Notes: generated from the letters alone by a model not told the origin. A DNA stretch of 64,000 bases from Novipirellula aureliae (GCF_007860185.1 NZ_SJPY01000005.1:248001-312000); one strand, 5' to 3'. Shown: positions 39,967 through 48,731, counted from the first letter of the stretch. Made by a program: numbers and translations.

Positions 39967-40091
39967 ATTTGGTTCTCTTTGGTTTCTGGGAAGTAAACTT
40001 ACGTTTGGAAAAACGAAGCCGCCGCTGTCCCCGAATGGGGAAGCGACGGTTCGTTACGGTTGGGTGCTTTTTGCGATGAGGTTTCATCGCG

Positions 40092-40310
40092 TTAGCAGAG
40101 TGCGGCTTCGGGGTCGAAGCGGCCTTCATCGAGATCCTTGCGAAAGAGGTCGAAGTCGTCCCAGTCGATGACCCGACCGCCGTGCACGGGATCGGTCGGT
40201 TCTTCGATTGGAATGGACGGGTCCAGAATCATGAAGCCGAGGCGTTTGACTGCGGTGACCGTGTCTCCGGTAGCTGCCGCCACGGCACGATTGAGGTCGT
40301 TTTGGTTCAT
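40092..40310 (-). CDS. Small protein with HU-like N-terminus
   Basis: A 72-residue protein from the ATG at 40310 (AAGGAA upstream). The opening MNQNDLNRAVAAATGDTVTAVKR has the helix pattern of HU/IHF N-termini, but the remainder (LGFMILDPSIPIEEPTDPVHGG...DWDDFDLFRKDLDEGRFDPE) is acidic and different. It lies between UBL and an 85-residue protein. No function is known; co-transcription with the ubiquitin-like genes is clear from orientation and spacing. Confidence 0.65.
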   Translation of the reverse strand: MNQNDLNRAVAAATGDTVTAVKRLGFMILDPSIPIEEPTDPVHGGRVIDWDDFDLFRKDLDEGRFDPEAALC

Positions 40311-40410
40311 GGGAAAGGTTCCTTGCAAACAGGGAAAAACGAAAAAAGCCCCGTTCAAGTGACTTGCGTCATTCAAACAGGGCTTTGGGAAAACAATGAT
40401 GATGGAACGG

Positions 40411-40668
40411 CTACTCGTCGTTGCAAGTCAGCCAATTCTGCTGAAGCCAAGCAACTTCCGCTGCCAAAGCTTCGCTACGTTTGATAAACGGACCTAGAAC
40501 GGGGCCGTTGACGGGGGCGAGATCTGCGAGCCAATCGCCTGAGAGTGTCGGCTCGACGTGAGATCCACGCCGGATTGCGATCGCGCCAAGCGGACGAAGA
40601 TCGAGCAAGTCATCGAATACAGTCTTTGTCTGACCGCCGGGTAAAATAACCACTTCGATCGACTTCAT
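40411..40668 (-). CDS. Hypothetical 85-residue protein
   Basis: MKSIEVVILPGGQTKTVFDDLLDLRPLG... A small mixed alpha/beta protein with no motif that I recognise. Its ATG overlaps the stop of the preceding gene by 4 bases (ATGA), so the two are translationally coupled. Residues 55-80 are a helix (FIKRSEALAAEVAWLQQNWL). Part of the ubiquitin-like operon. Confidence 0.65.
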   Translation of the reverse strand: MKSIEVVILPGGQTKTVFDDLLDLRPLGAIAIRRGSHVEPTLSGDWLADLAPVNGPVLGPFIKRSEALAAEVAWLQQNWLTCNDE

Positions 40669-41609
40669 CGTGGGCCTCGGATGATGTTACGCCGTGGACG
40701 GTCGGTCATCAGTTCGTCGAGGCTCGACTCGACCTGCGTCAAAGAACAGGCCACGCGATCACGCAAGGATGTTCGGTCTCGTAGGTCTTGTGGATTCACA
40801 CCATTAATCACTTGACGAGCATTCTCGACTAATTGATCGAGATCTTCGTTGCTACCGATGTTGAGATGTTGGAACCGTTCAAAGAACTCCGTCAAATTCG
40901 TGACGGCGGTGTCACGGAAAACCTTGGGTTTGCCATCGACCGATCCAGCCAATCGTTCGGCCAAGTGGCTGACCAATTGGCTAAGTTCCTCGGCGAACGT
41001 TTGTTCGGCAAGCTCGACAGCCTCGGTAAACTTCGCTTGGACTCGTTGGCACTCTTGTTCGTAGACAGCCGGGTTCACCGTTCTGAGGTAGGCCGGTGGC
41101 GTCACGGAAGGGAAGTCCCACGCGAGCGCGAACAGGTCCGACATCGACGCGGGATAGTCGGCTGGATCAAATAGGTGACCGAGTTGGCACCGAGCCTGAT
41201 CGACAAGCTCACTAAGACAGCGGTCTAGTTCGTCGACCGCTTCAGCGAGTTCGTCGCGAATGGTATTCATCCTATCGTCAAACTCCGAAACGTCGCCACG
41301 GCGAAGCAGACGTACGCCGGGTTCGATGTATGGCAAGGTCATCCCTTTCCACAGTGATCCTGCCTTCGTTTTGATCGCCGATACGGCGCGGAAGGATGGG
41401 TGCGAAGTATCGAACAGACGCTTTGCGGCAGACAGCGTGCGGCTATCCGCATCAAACGCACCAGCCGCTTGTTGTTTTTGGTCGCGGCTGAGACTTTTCC
41501 GCGTTCCCGGCCAGCGGATGTGCAACCGCACGGCCGTTGTTCCGGCTTGCAATCGCGCTGCATGCGTCGCTTGGTTCTCGGTAACAGGTTCATCGAGCGT
41601 GGTGCTCAT
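40665..41609 (-). CDS. Helical hypothetical protein (DUF3150-like)
   Basis: About 314 residues from the ATG at 41609 (GGAGAATCC upstream). Almost entirely helical, with long amphipathic stretches: MNTIRDELAEAVDELDRCLSEL, VQAKFTEAVELAEQTFAEELSQLV, and WDFPSVTPPAYLRTV in the middle. The layout and the DFPSVTPP-type centre recall DUF3150 proteins, which often accompany AAA+ ATPases; this assignment is tentative. It directly follows the AAA+ ATPase gene and probably acts with it. Confidence 0.6.
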   Translation of the reverse strand: MSTTLDEPVTENQATHAARLQAGTTAVRLHIRWPGTRKSLSRDQKQQAAGAFDADSRTLSAAKRLFDTSHPSFRAVSAIKTKAGSLWKGMTLPYIEPGVRLLRRGDVSEFDDRMNTIRDELAEAVDELDRCLSELVDQARCQLGHLFDPADYPASMSDLFALAWDFPSVTPPAYLRTVNPAVYEQECQRVQAKFTEAVELAEQTFAEELSQLVSHLAERLAGSVDGKPKVFRDTAVTNLTEFFERFQHLNIGSNEDLDQLVENARQVINGVNPQDLRDRTSLRDRVACSLTQVESSLDELMTDRPRRNIIRGPR

Positions 41610-41703
41610 GGATTCTCCTTGAGTTGAGTGGGTGTTAGTCGTTCGGATCATCAAAGCGAAGCCTCTCGATCAGTGCTTCGATCTCGATGGCATGTCGATC
41701 GCA

Positions 41704-43197
41704 TCAGTTCGCCGATGGTTTGGCACGCGAGACCCGCCTTCGAGATTGGGGCTTCGTTTGGTGCTGGTAGATCCCTGACTTCTCCGCGTCCAAGCATCGT
41801 CCACTGGCCCATTGCCGAAGCCGATCGACCGATTCGGATGCTGTCACGGCAACGGGGACCACATTCAAACCCGCTTGGGAAAGCGGGGTATCAAGCAATG
41901 CAGCCAAACGGCAGCACGCTCGAATTTCTGCGCCGGTCCACTTCGCGTCCTCGGGACGTTTCTGATTCGCATCAAGATCAAACATCGCGATGTACTGATC
42001 CCAAATGCGATTCTTTTGCTCACGCTGAGGCAGATCAAGGAACACAATCCCGTCGAAACGCTCCGCACGCGATAGCTCAGGCGGCATGCGCAAAATATCG
42101 TTGCACGTCGCGATCAAATAAACGTTTGAGGTGTGGTCGTTCATCCAACTGAGCAACGTGCCCAGCATGCGCGATGATACGCCCGAATCGTTTTGTCCTG
42201 ATCCAGCCGCGCCACTGAGAGCCTTTTCGATCTCGTCAATAAACAGGATGCAGGGTGCCATCGCATCGGCGATGTTCAACGCTCGACGAACGTTTTGCTC
42301 TGTCTGGCCCACAAGGCTTCCCATCAGCGCACCGACGTCAAGAATCAGCGTGGGACGCCCGGTCTCTTTTCCCAACGCTTTCGCAAAGGCTGACTTCCCC
42401 GTGCCTGGCACTCCCAGCAACAAAACGCCGCGAGGCCTCTTTAGCGGATTGTCACGACCGTGTTGAAGCAATGACCGTTTGCAAAACGCTTTCAAGCTGC
42501 CGAGCCCGCCGAGTGACGAGAAGTCGTCGTGGCTCTTATAGAGCTGAAGCAAGCCGGACTTCTTAAGCATGCTCGCCTTCAATTCCCAAACGGATTCGGG
42601 CTTAATGACGGAGTCACGAACCAGACTCAAGCCGAAAGCGTTTTCCGCTTCGAGCCTAGTCAGGCCCATGGCGGCGTCGAGTACCGTTTCGAGCCGATCA
42701 GCACTGGGTAATTCGCCGTCCTCGGTCGCGATTCCTTCGGCAATCTCTTTGAGTTGTTCGCGAGTCGGCAATGGATGCTCGATGACAACGAACAGTTTTT
42801 CCAGTTCGGTCGGGATTTGAACGACTGGTGACAATACGATAAAAATGGTTCGGCTTGCTTTTCCATCAACAATTTGTCGTGCGAGTGCTTGAACGATCTC
42901 TGTAGAACCGAGAAAGCGATGAAAGTTCGTCAGAACGATGATAGATGCGGTGTCATCAGCCCCCAGCGACTTCATCGCGTGAATCGCGGCCAACGGGTCA
43001 GACGCACCAGCGTCATCGGTTGACGCAGCTCCCGGCACACGCAGGCCCTGGTCAATGTCCCAGGTGGCGAGTCGCCATTGTTGTTCGTGGCATAGTTGTG
43101 AAATTTCGAGCAACGCATCGTCGTGCTCGTGCGATTCGATCCAAATGCCGGTGAAACAGGCTCGCACCAGTTCCATCAGCCGATCGGATAGTTTCAT
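41704..43197 (-). CDS. AAA+ ATPase (Ycf46-like)
   Basis: About 497 residues from MKLSDRLMELVRACFTGIW. The N-terminal 230 residues form a non-catalytic domain ending in a helical lid-like region (MGLTRLEAENAFGLSLV). The AAA module: Walker A LLGVPGTGKSAFAKALGKE, Walker B CILFIDEIEKALSG, sensor 1 NVYLIATCNDI and arginine finger ELSRAERFDGIVFLDLP. This two-part layout matches the Ycf46 family, which in plants and cyanobacteria sits near Ycf35-like proteins; a Ycf35 (DUF1257) gene is three genes upstream here. Probable unfoldase or remodeller linked to the ubiquitin-like system. Short basic tail SRRRVSRAKPS. Confidence 0.9.
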   Translation of the reverse strand: MKLSDRLMELVRACFTGIWIESHEHDDALLEISQLCHEQQWRLATWDIDQGLRVPGAASTDDAGASDPLAAIHAMKSLGADDTASIIVLTNFHRFLGSTEIVQALARQIVDGKASRTIFIVLSPVVQIPTELEKLFVVIEHPLPTREQLKEIAEGIATEDGELPSADRLETVLDAAMGLTRLEAENAFGLSLVRDSVIKPESVWELKASMLKKSGLLQLYKSHDDFSSLGGLGSLKAFCKRSLLQHGRDNPLKRPRGVLLLGVPGTGKSAFAKALGKETGRPTLILDVGALMGSLVGQTEQNVRRALNIADAMAPCILFIDEIEKALSGAAGSGQNDSGVSSRMLGTLLSWMNDHTSNVYLIATCNDILRMPPELSRAERFDGIVFLDLPQREQKNRIWDQYIAMFDLDANQKRPEDAKWTGAEIRACCRLAALLDTPLSQAGLNVVPVAVTASESVDRLRQWASGRCLDAEKSGIYQHQTKPQSRRRVSRAKPSAN

Positions 43198-43223
43198 ATT
43201 GATTCCTCTGGGTTGATGTTGGT

Positions 43224-43880
43224 TTAGGATGTAGTCAATTCGGTGATCGTTGACATCCAAGAGAGAATTTCTCCTTCTCGATCTTGCTCATCGAGGAGTG
43301 CCACCGTCATGTTCTCGACCGCTTGGGTATTGAGCCATCGCTTCGCACGGTTCGCCATACGGCTTTGCGAACGACGGGCTTGCAACTGCCAAGCGATCTC
43401 GCCTGGGCGCTGCCGATACAATTCGCGTGCGGTTAGCTCGGCAACGCAATCGAAGTCGTCGAAATGAACGCGAATGCCTCCGGCGGCGAAGATGGCCTCG
43501 GGATGCAGATAGTTTTCTAAGCACCGCTTTTTGGTGAGAACCGCTTGGCACCGCGGGCGTAGGTTCACGGATTTAGCGGCTTCCAAACGAAATTCGGTCT
43601 CCGGTGGAAGCTCATGGTCGTAGAGATGAAATTCGGGCCGAGCGAGCGGAGCAAGACGTTCTGCCCACGCTCGAACATGCCCGCCGCCGAATGGAACGAA
43701 GAGCAGTTCGCCACATCGTTCCATTTCAGCCAGATTCGGTAGGCTGCTGTCGTTGGCATGAAGCATCAGCGAAATGCGTCGTAAGAACTCGATGTCATTC
43801 ACACCTTCGACGACTAGCAGTAGCTTTACCGAATCCTTGATTGCCCCCTGTGACGTAAATGTCTGTTTGAGCGTGTCGAT
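43224..43880 (-). CDS. TOPRIM-domain protein, apparent AUC start
   Basis: The frame from 43880 reads IDTLKQTFTSQGAIKDSVKLLLVVEGVNDIEFLRRI, containing the TOPRIM Glu motif (LLVVEGVND) typical of OLD-family and primase TOPRIM domains; DDFDC may supply the later Asp motif. No ATG, GTG or TTG precedes this motif in frame after the upstream stop. AGGAG lies five bases before an ATC that overlaps the previous stop (TAATC), so AUC is the likely start. The first GTG would cut off the catalytic Glu. Length about 218 residues. TOPRIM proteins cleave or bind nucleic acid; the role here is unknown. Confidence 0.7.
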   Translation of the reverse strand: MDTLKQTFTSQGAIKDSVKLLLVVEGVNDIEFLRRISLMLHANDSSLPNLAEMERCGELLFVPFGGGHVRAWAERLAPLARPEFHLYDHELPPETEFRLEAAKSVNLRPRCQAVLTKKRCLENYLHPEAIFAAGGIRVHFDDFDCVAELTARELYRQRPGEIAWQLQARRSQSRMANRAKRWLNTQAVENMTVALLDEQDREGEILSWMSTITELTTS

Positions 43881-44074
43881 TAGTTCTCCTGTTGGTTTTC
43901 AGTTTGGGTTTGTGATTGGAGGCCGTAAAACTCACTGGTGAGTGTTTCGGTACGTTTGGTGCCAAGAGCGGATTTCAGGAAGCGACTCGCCTGGCGGCAT
44001 TCGCTTCCTGAGAAACCCTGGGTCTCGACCTTCGATTCACCGTTCGGTGAGATTACGATTAAAATGGTTTTCAA
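43880..44074 (-). CDS. DUF2997 protein
   Basis: A 64-residue protein: MKTILIVISPNGESKVETQGFSG..CRQASRFLKSALG..TETLTSEFYG. This is the full DUF2997 pattern; these small proteins usually neighbour DUF1257 (Ycf35) and AAA+ genes, as here. The ATG overlaps the stop of DUF1257 by 4 bases. Possible role as a subunit or substrate adaptor of the AAA+ partner (inference from neighbourhood only). The Q/E/N-rich tail is unusual. Confidence 0.8.
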   Translation of the reverse strand: MKTILIVISPNGESKVETQGFSGSECRQASRFLKSALGTKRTETLTSEFYGLQSQTQTENQQEN

Positions 44075-44439
44075 TTTCCGCTCCCAACAAGAACTGTGAG
44101 CTTGATGGAACCATCGGCCAACGATTGCTCGGTGACCGGGTGCCCCTGTTTTCGAGCTTCAAGAATTGATTTCTCAACCGCGTAGCTTTGGATTAGTCGA
44201 TCAAGGTGTGCCTGTTCGCCCCAGTGCCCGTCGTAGTTGTCGTATTTCACGACTCCCGCTTCCGTGTTACAGACGACCGGATATCGCCAGCGAGGCAACT
44301 GAACGCAATAGCCAGTGGCTTGATCGCTGAACAACTTCACGGTTTGATGGACCGGTTCGTCCAGTCGCATCCGTCGACAAGCGGCTCGCAGTGCCATCGG
44401 GTCGCGGATCTCGACTGAAATCGTAACGATGTGTGAGAT
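44071..44439 (-). CDS. DUF1257 (Ycf35-like) protein, apparent AUC start
   Basis: About 122 residues. Family members begin MSHxxTI; here the frame reads (I)SHIVTISVEIRDPMALRAACRRM with ATC in the place of ATG, and AGGAG six bases before it. The first in-frame ATG (44397) would remove the conserved first strand. The middle has VQLPRWRYPVVCNTEAGVVKYDNYDGHWG and YAVEKSILEARKQGH, as in Ycf35 relatives. In cyanobacteria and here it pairs with DUF2997 and a Ycf46-like ATPase. Function is not established. Second case of AUC in this operon. Confidence 0.75.
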   Translation of the reverse strand: MSHIVTISVEIRDPMALRAACRRMRLDEPVHQTVKLFSDQATGYCVQLPRWRYPVVCNTEAGVVKYDNYDGHWGEQAHLDRLIQSYAVEKSILEARKQGHPVTEQSLADGSIKLTVLVGSGN

Positions 44440-44468
44440 GGTTTTCTCCTTTGTAAATGGGTTGGTGC

Positions 44469-44972
44469 CTATGCTGAGTCATCCGAAACTTCGGCTGAGT
44501 CAGTCAGCCGGCGAGGTGAAATGTTATCGCTTCGGTTCAGTAGCAACGGTTGCTTGGCGGTAAGATCATCGAGCATGATTTCAACCAGGGCTTGTTCGTC
44601 TCCTGTAGCTGGCGGACGGGCAAGCAGTAGCCAAGCCAGAACAAGGGGCAACGAACACGCCAGCAGCAGTCCCACGTTAGTGATCGCTGCCGCGACAAGT
44701 GAATCCCACCGTCGTTGAGACGCAATCGCGTGCCGCTCGCTTTCGAGGCGATCGCGTTGTTGGCCAATTGATGCCCGTTCCGATTGAACATCGCGTTGTA
44801 GTTCGACGACCTTGCGATGTAGTTCTGCCGTATCACGGTTCTGTTCGGCTTGCCGTTTCTCATGTCGTTCCGACATGTCAGCAAGCCGACGGTTTTCGTC
44901 CTCCTCACAGCCGACCGTCGTCAGCATCACGATCGTCGCGAGCGGAATGAGTAGGATGTGGTTTGTTCGCAT
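44469..44972 (-). CDS. Lipoprotein-like coiled-coil membrane protein
   Basis: About 167 residues from the ATG at 44972, which follows GGAGGT. The N-terminus MRTNHILLIPLATIVMLTTVGC is a lipoprotein-type signal with a Cys after VG. A charged coiled coil follows (about 25-90: RRLADMSERHEKRQAEQ... LQRDVQSERAS), then one membrane span (ITNVGLLLACSLPLVLAWLLLA) and a cytosolic acidic tail. It would place a coiled coil outside the membrane and connect it to the operon's cytosolic proteins; this is inferred from topology only. Confidence 0.7.
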   Translation of the reverse strand: MRTNHILLIPLATIVMLTTVGCEEDENRRLADMSERHEKRQAEQNRDTAELHRKVVELQRDVQSERASIGQQRDRLESERHAIASQRRWDSLVAAAITNVGLLLACSLPLVLAWLLLARPPATGDEQALVEIMLDDLTAKQPLLLNRSDNISPRRLTDSAEVSDDSA

Positions 44973-45102
44973 TAGACCTCCAGCGATCAATTAGACGTTT
45001 CAAGATAAATTGCAATGCCAGTCTCAATCGACGTTCTCTGACAAATGCATAGACAGTCAGAAGCAATACGATTGAGAGGAATGCAAGAACAAGATGTGCC
45101 AA
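44905..45102 (-). CDS. Small membrane protein, TTG start
   Basis: A 65-residue protein from a TTG at 45102 preceded by AAAGGAGGTG. LAHLVLAFLSIVLLLTVYAFV is a single membrane span, followed by a basic tail (RERRLRLALQFILKRLIDRWR). Its end overlaps the start of the lipoprotein-like gene, whose ribosome binding site lies within it. It is the probable first gene of the ubiquitin-like operon. Confidence 0.5.
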   Translation of the reverse strand: MAHLVLAFLSIVLLLTVYAFVRERRLRLALQFILKRLIDRWRSNANKPHPTHSARDDRDADDGRL

Positions 45103-45195
45103 ATCGGCACCTCCTTTCGTGTTGTGGATTGGTTTTTTGTTGTGTGGCGGAGCTAGCATATTCTTTCAGTAATATGCCCCGATTTTGCTCCGAAT

Positions 45196-45402
45196 TTAGC
45201 TTGAGGAGGGCTCGTCCTTTGCCTCGGGTGGTTTGTCGAACGATTGCCCTCGACGATGTCGCTGCACGACCAGGAAAGCCAGATTCAATGCAAGAGATTC
45301 GCGATCCTTCGCGCGTTGGTCTGGGGCTTGATCCTCCACTTCATTTTTTGGTTTCACGTAAGCTCCATTTGAAAAAGGGACGCGAGGTTTTCCATCGCGC
45401 AT
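45196..45402 (-). CDS. Possible small ORF after the recombinase
   Basis: A 68-codon ORF (MRDGKPRVPFSNGAYVKPKNEVEDQ...). The product is charged and low-complexity towards the end (KPPEAKDEPSSS); no family. It begins directly after a minus-strand terminator and has no clear ribosome binding site, so it may be untranslated. Confidence 0.3.
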   Translation of the reverse strand: MRDGKPRVPFSNGAYVKPKNEVEDQAPDQRAKDRESLALNLAFLVVQRHRRGQSFDKPPEAKDEPSSS

Positions 45403-45407
45403 GAAGA

Positions 45408-45437
45408 ACGCCTCGTCAAATCGACGAGGCGCGAGGG
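45408..45437 (-). terminator. Intrinsic terminator of the serine recombinase gene
   Basis: On the minus strand CGCCTCGTC and GACGAGGCG form a 9-bp stem around GATTT, followed by TTCTT. It stands 20 bases after the recombinase stop. Confidence 0.75.
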
Positions 45438-45457
45438 TTATTTAAGTAGTGTTTTCG

Positions 45458-47515
45458 TCAACGTGACCGTCGTTTCTTTCCGCCGTTGTAGGCCACCTTC
45501 GGCGGTTTCTGACCTTGCATCTCGTGCCAACGCCGATAACTGTACCAAACGTTTCCTGAATTGACCTTATGCCCCTCACGCACGAGCTGATTCGCGGTCG
45601 CGCGATAGCTCATGCCTTCGACGTCAATTAATTCATGGACGCGCTGGGCAATTGCGTCCAGACGAGGTGGTTTACGAAGCCAAACAGTTACTTCATCTTC
45701 ATCGGTCGGAGGATCGCCCAATGGTGCCGAGCCAGCAGTCGTCGTCAGGACCAAGCGCGGGTGAAACGATCCGCGGACATTCGTCCGTTTGCGGTTCGCC
45801 CGACGCTCGACGTGTACCCAGATCTGTCCGCCAGTCAGTGACCGAAATATCGCCAATGCCTTATAGACGGCAACCTCACCAAGTTCGCCTGATGCTGCTT
45901 CGGTGAGCAGCGTTGACATCTCGGAAAGGTTTTCTCGGATTTGTTCGACCGTCAAGGTATTCGTGTCGCCATCAATAATCCGCTGCAAGCGATTGACTTC
46001 GCTTTGAGCACCCGTGCGTTCGGACTGCGCCGCACGAAGACGAGCTTTGGTCTCTTTCCGGTCATCGTCGGAACCTTCGCCGGACATTTCGAACAAGTCG
46101 TTGACGCGATTGCCGAATATCCTTAACCGCTTTTTTGCCTGCTCAAGTTGGGTTGCAATTCCGTCGTCGGCACGGCCATCCATCTCCTGGCTCTTTAGGA
46201 TGATAGTCTCGACCAACTCAGCATCACGCGAAATGAGCTCGGTCAAACTTTTGCAAATGGACCGCACCGATTTGTCACTGCGAACCGTCGCCTTGCAAGG
46301 ACATTGGTCTCCATTTTTACACTGCATTGCCATTCCGGTTACACCAACTTTGTAAAGTCTGACTGGCGAGTCCTCAGTGCTGCAACAGGCGCAGAAGAAG
46401 AGTTCGGTCGTCAAATCCCAGAGATGCTTCTTGCGTTGCTTGCGTGGACCGCGCGGTCCCGTTTTCCTCGCTGCAAATTTTGCCTGGAGGGCAAAAAATG
46501 TTTCATCATCGAGAATGCGAAGCTCTTCCCGTTCAAGGGTGGCGACTTCGTCGTCCGACTGCTCGACTTGCTTGACACTGTCGAGCTTCGTGGAAAATTG
46601 ATTTCGGCGACGACCGAACTCCCACCTGCCGATCAATCGCGGATTTGTGAACAGCCGACGGTATGGCCCATACATCATCTTCATCGTTGACGATCGGGGA
46701 TCGACCGGCCCATTGGCCGCATTCCAACGACGGACCCCTTCGCTGGTCGACATGCCGTCCAGCAGGAGTTGGGCGTGTTCCTGAATTAGCTTTGCAGCCA
46801 ACGGATCAACTTCGGGCATCGTACGAGGGCGTTCGCGTTTGGTCAGTGGCGCACCGGGAATTTCTTTTCGGCGGTAACCAACACCGATAGCCCCTGTCGT
46901 CCAGTTGTTTAGAAATATTCCGCACAATCCCGAACGGACGTGGTCGGCGATTGCGTCGAGCAACATGTCGTCCATCAATCCGTGAATTTGCAATTGCAAT
47001 TTCCATGTCTTGCGATCGCCCGTATCAATGCCTTGTGAAACACTGACCGCACGCAAACCTTCCTCGACGACTTCTTCGTTTATGAATTGAAAGCCTTTTC
47101 CCGCCTGTCGGAACAAGCGACTCGCCTTGAAAACAAGCAGCACTTTTGCAAGATGCTTGTTCAGAATGGTCTTGGTTCGATTAAGACCTTCGCGACGAAC
47201 GCTTCGGCCCTTCGCGGCCTCGTCAACTGAAATCAGTTCTGGCGGAACGTAAATGCTGTTCTTTGCTGCCCATTGGATGCACTCACGGACTTGGTCGTCG
47301 GTTGAGTTTTGCAGCTTGGTGCTAAAACGCGAGTAAATCGTTCCAATCTCGAATCCATTTGAAATCGCCCATGCGATTCGAGTTTCTGAAGTCGACTCCG
47401 GGTCGAAACCAACGAGGTCAATGTTGTGAATCGCGGCCATCTCTGCCCACCATTGGTGAGCCCTGCGGGTGAGTTCTTGGTTAGCAGCACCCATGCTACG
47501 AATTTCATGGTTCAT
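45458..47515 (-). CDS. Large serine recombinase 2
   Basis: About 685 residues from the ATG at 47515, preceded by AGGAGG. An N-terminal extension of about 55 residues precedes the resolvase domain, whose nucleophile context is FEIGTIYSRFSTKLQNS, followed by ELISVDEAAKGRSVRREGL and KVLLVFKASRLFRQ. The Recombinase domain comprises YGPYRRLFTNPRLIGRWEFG. A zinc-ribbon-like Cys cluster (FFCACCST, CKNGDQCPCK) and a coiled coil (about 470-530) follow, then a C-terminal helix-turn-helix-like part (MSYRATANQLVREGHKVNSG). It is only distantly similar to the recombinase at 8641. It probably mobilises a segment of this island. Confidence 0.85.
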   Translation of the reverse strand: MNHEIRSMGAANQELTRRAHQWWAEMAAIHNIDLVGFDPESTSETRIAWAISNGFEIGTIYSRFSTKLQNSTDDQVRECIQWAAKNSIYVPPELISVDEAAKGRSVRREGLNRTKTILNKHLAKVLLVFKASRLFRQAGKGFQFINEEVVEEGLRAVSVSQGIDTGDRKTWKLQLQIHGLMDDMLLDAIADHVRSGLCGIFLNNWTTGAIGVGYRRKEIPGAPLTKRERPRTMPEVDPLAAKLIQEHAQLLLDGMSTSEGVRRWNAANGPVDPRSSTMKMMYGPYRRLFTNPRLIGRWEFGRRRNQFSTKLDSVKQVEQSDDEVATLEREELRILDDETFFALQAKFAARKTGPRGPRKQRKKHLWDLTTELFFCACCSTEDSPVRLYKVGVTGMAMQCKNGDQCPCKATVRSDKSVRSICKSLTELISRDAELVETIILKSQEMDGRADDGIATQLEQAKKRLRIFGNRVNDLFEMSGEGSDDDRKETKARLRAAQSERTGAQSEVNRLQRIIDGDTNTLTVEQIRENLSEMSTLLTEAASGELGEVAVYKALAIFRSLTGGQIWVHVERRANRKRTNVRGSFHPRLVLTTTAGSAPLGDPPTDEDEVTVWLRKPPRLDAIAQRVHELIDVEGMSYRATANQLVREGHKVNSGNVWYSYRRWHEMQGQKPPKVAYNGGKKRRSR

Positions 47516-47821
47516 CGTTGAACCTCCTAAAAAATGATTCTGCTGAAGCGACTGGGCAACATGCCTAGACTTCGCTGAATCAAGGGAAAGGTCCAAAACT
47601 AAAAAGAGACGTTCCGGTGGCGATCCGATGAGCGGAATTCCGTACCGAAAGCGTTTGCCAAAAAAGACATGGCTTAGATGGAAGCTGTGCTACAGCCTTG
47701 CACTCAAGGCCAAAAACGAATGCCGCTAAATTGCGAATAGCTTGCTTGCGATTACTCGATCTACATGACGCGTTCTTACCTTCGGCTTAGCAAGCCGAAC
47801 ATAAAAAACTGCGCAATGAAA
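47516..47821. other. Intergenic, 5' of recombinase 2
   Basis: About 300 bases with no credible gene; expected to hold the recombinase promoter and perhaps an attachment site, but nothing specific is recognisable. Confidence 0.35.
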
Positions 47822-48502
47822 CTAAGGCGACCATTCTCGGATTTCGCCACCGATATGTCGCTCAAAAATGCGAATCTGCTCAGCAGGCAAATCGAGTTTT
47901 TGCGTTCCACGCCCCACGGGGACTATCTTTTCGGCGAGATCCTGTGGAAACACTGGTTTATTGGTTAGCTCAGACTTTCGCTTTGAGACCAAGTCTAGAC
48001 CGGAGTTCTCACCGAAGGTCATGGAGTCAATGGGCAGGTTTGCTTTCGCATGGCGAGCCAGTTCCCACATAAACGACCACGGGGACTGAAACTTTCCCCA
48101 GTCGATAGGAACCATCGTGCCCTTCCAAAATATTTCGCGTGTGTGCTCGTTCAGAACGAAATCACAGTGCTTCACGGCGTGCTCAAAGGCTTCATCAGCG
48201 TCAAATAACTCACCGAATTCTTCCAGCAACCAGCGATGATCGGTTTCACTTAACAAATTTAGTTTTTGTGCCAAGTCAATCACAGCCCGGTAATCTGTGC
48301 AGCCGCGAACTCTTGCCCACATCCTGATGGCACCGTCTTGCGAATAGGCTTCCTGTAGGTCTCCGCCCAGTCGGTCTTTCTCTGCGAGGGAGAATACCCG
48401 ATCCCAAATGTAAAAAGCTGCAGTCGAACCGCGTAGGCGAAGCGCGGCTTCGTGAAACTTCGCTATCGCTTTCGATGAAGGTGCTCGCAGTCCATTCGTC
48501 AT
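47822..48502 (-). CDS. Hypothetical protein
   Basis: A 226-residue protein, GGAG a few bases before the ATG. Helical N-terminal half (AIAKFHEAALRLRGSTAAFYIWDRV) and aromatic-rich middle (KFQSPWSFMWELARHAKAN). No signal peptide, membrane segment or recognised motif. It lies alone between the recombinase and the excisionase-like gene in the mobile-element region, so it is probably cargo of unknown function. Confidence 0.6.
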   Translation of the reverse strand: MTNGLRAPSSKAIAKFHEAALRLRGSTAAFYIWDRVFSLAEKDRLGGDLQEAYSQDGAIRMWARVRGCTDYRAVIDLAQKLNLLSETDHRWLLEEFGELFDADEAFEHAVKHCDFVLNEHTREIFWKGTMVPIDWGKFQSPWSFMWELARHAKANLPIDSMTFGENSGLDLVSKRKSELTNKPVFPQDLAEKIVPVGRGTQKLDLPAEQIRIFERHIGGEIREWSP

Positions 48503-48731
48503 TTCTATTCTCCTTAAATGAAAAACTGATTCCTAACCAAGCGGCTTATCTATCCGTTTATTATTCAACAATCACGCTACTCGCCAACCGACGCAGCGTC
48601 CAAATTCGCAGCAAATTCCTAAATCTATCTCGTGGTCCAAGATAATTCCAATGGTCGGAACGCCAGCGGAATGAGTTTTTGGATACTCGGATGCAAACGC
48701 TCATCGCATCGATTCAAAACGTCGCCATTCC

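Noticed and set aside
37416-45102. PRTRC system (ParB-related, ThiF-related cassette)
   Set aside because: There is a ThiF and JAMM gene, and ParB-like genes exist in the window, but the latter are 26 kb away with a recombinase, and the UBL, E2-RING and AAA+/DUF1257/DUF2997 set does not match PRTRC proteins A-F.
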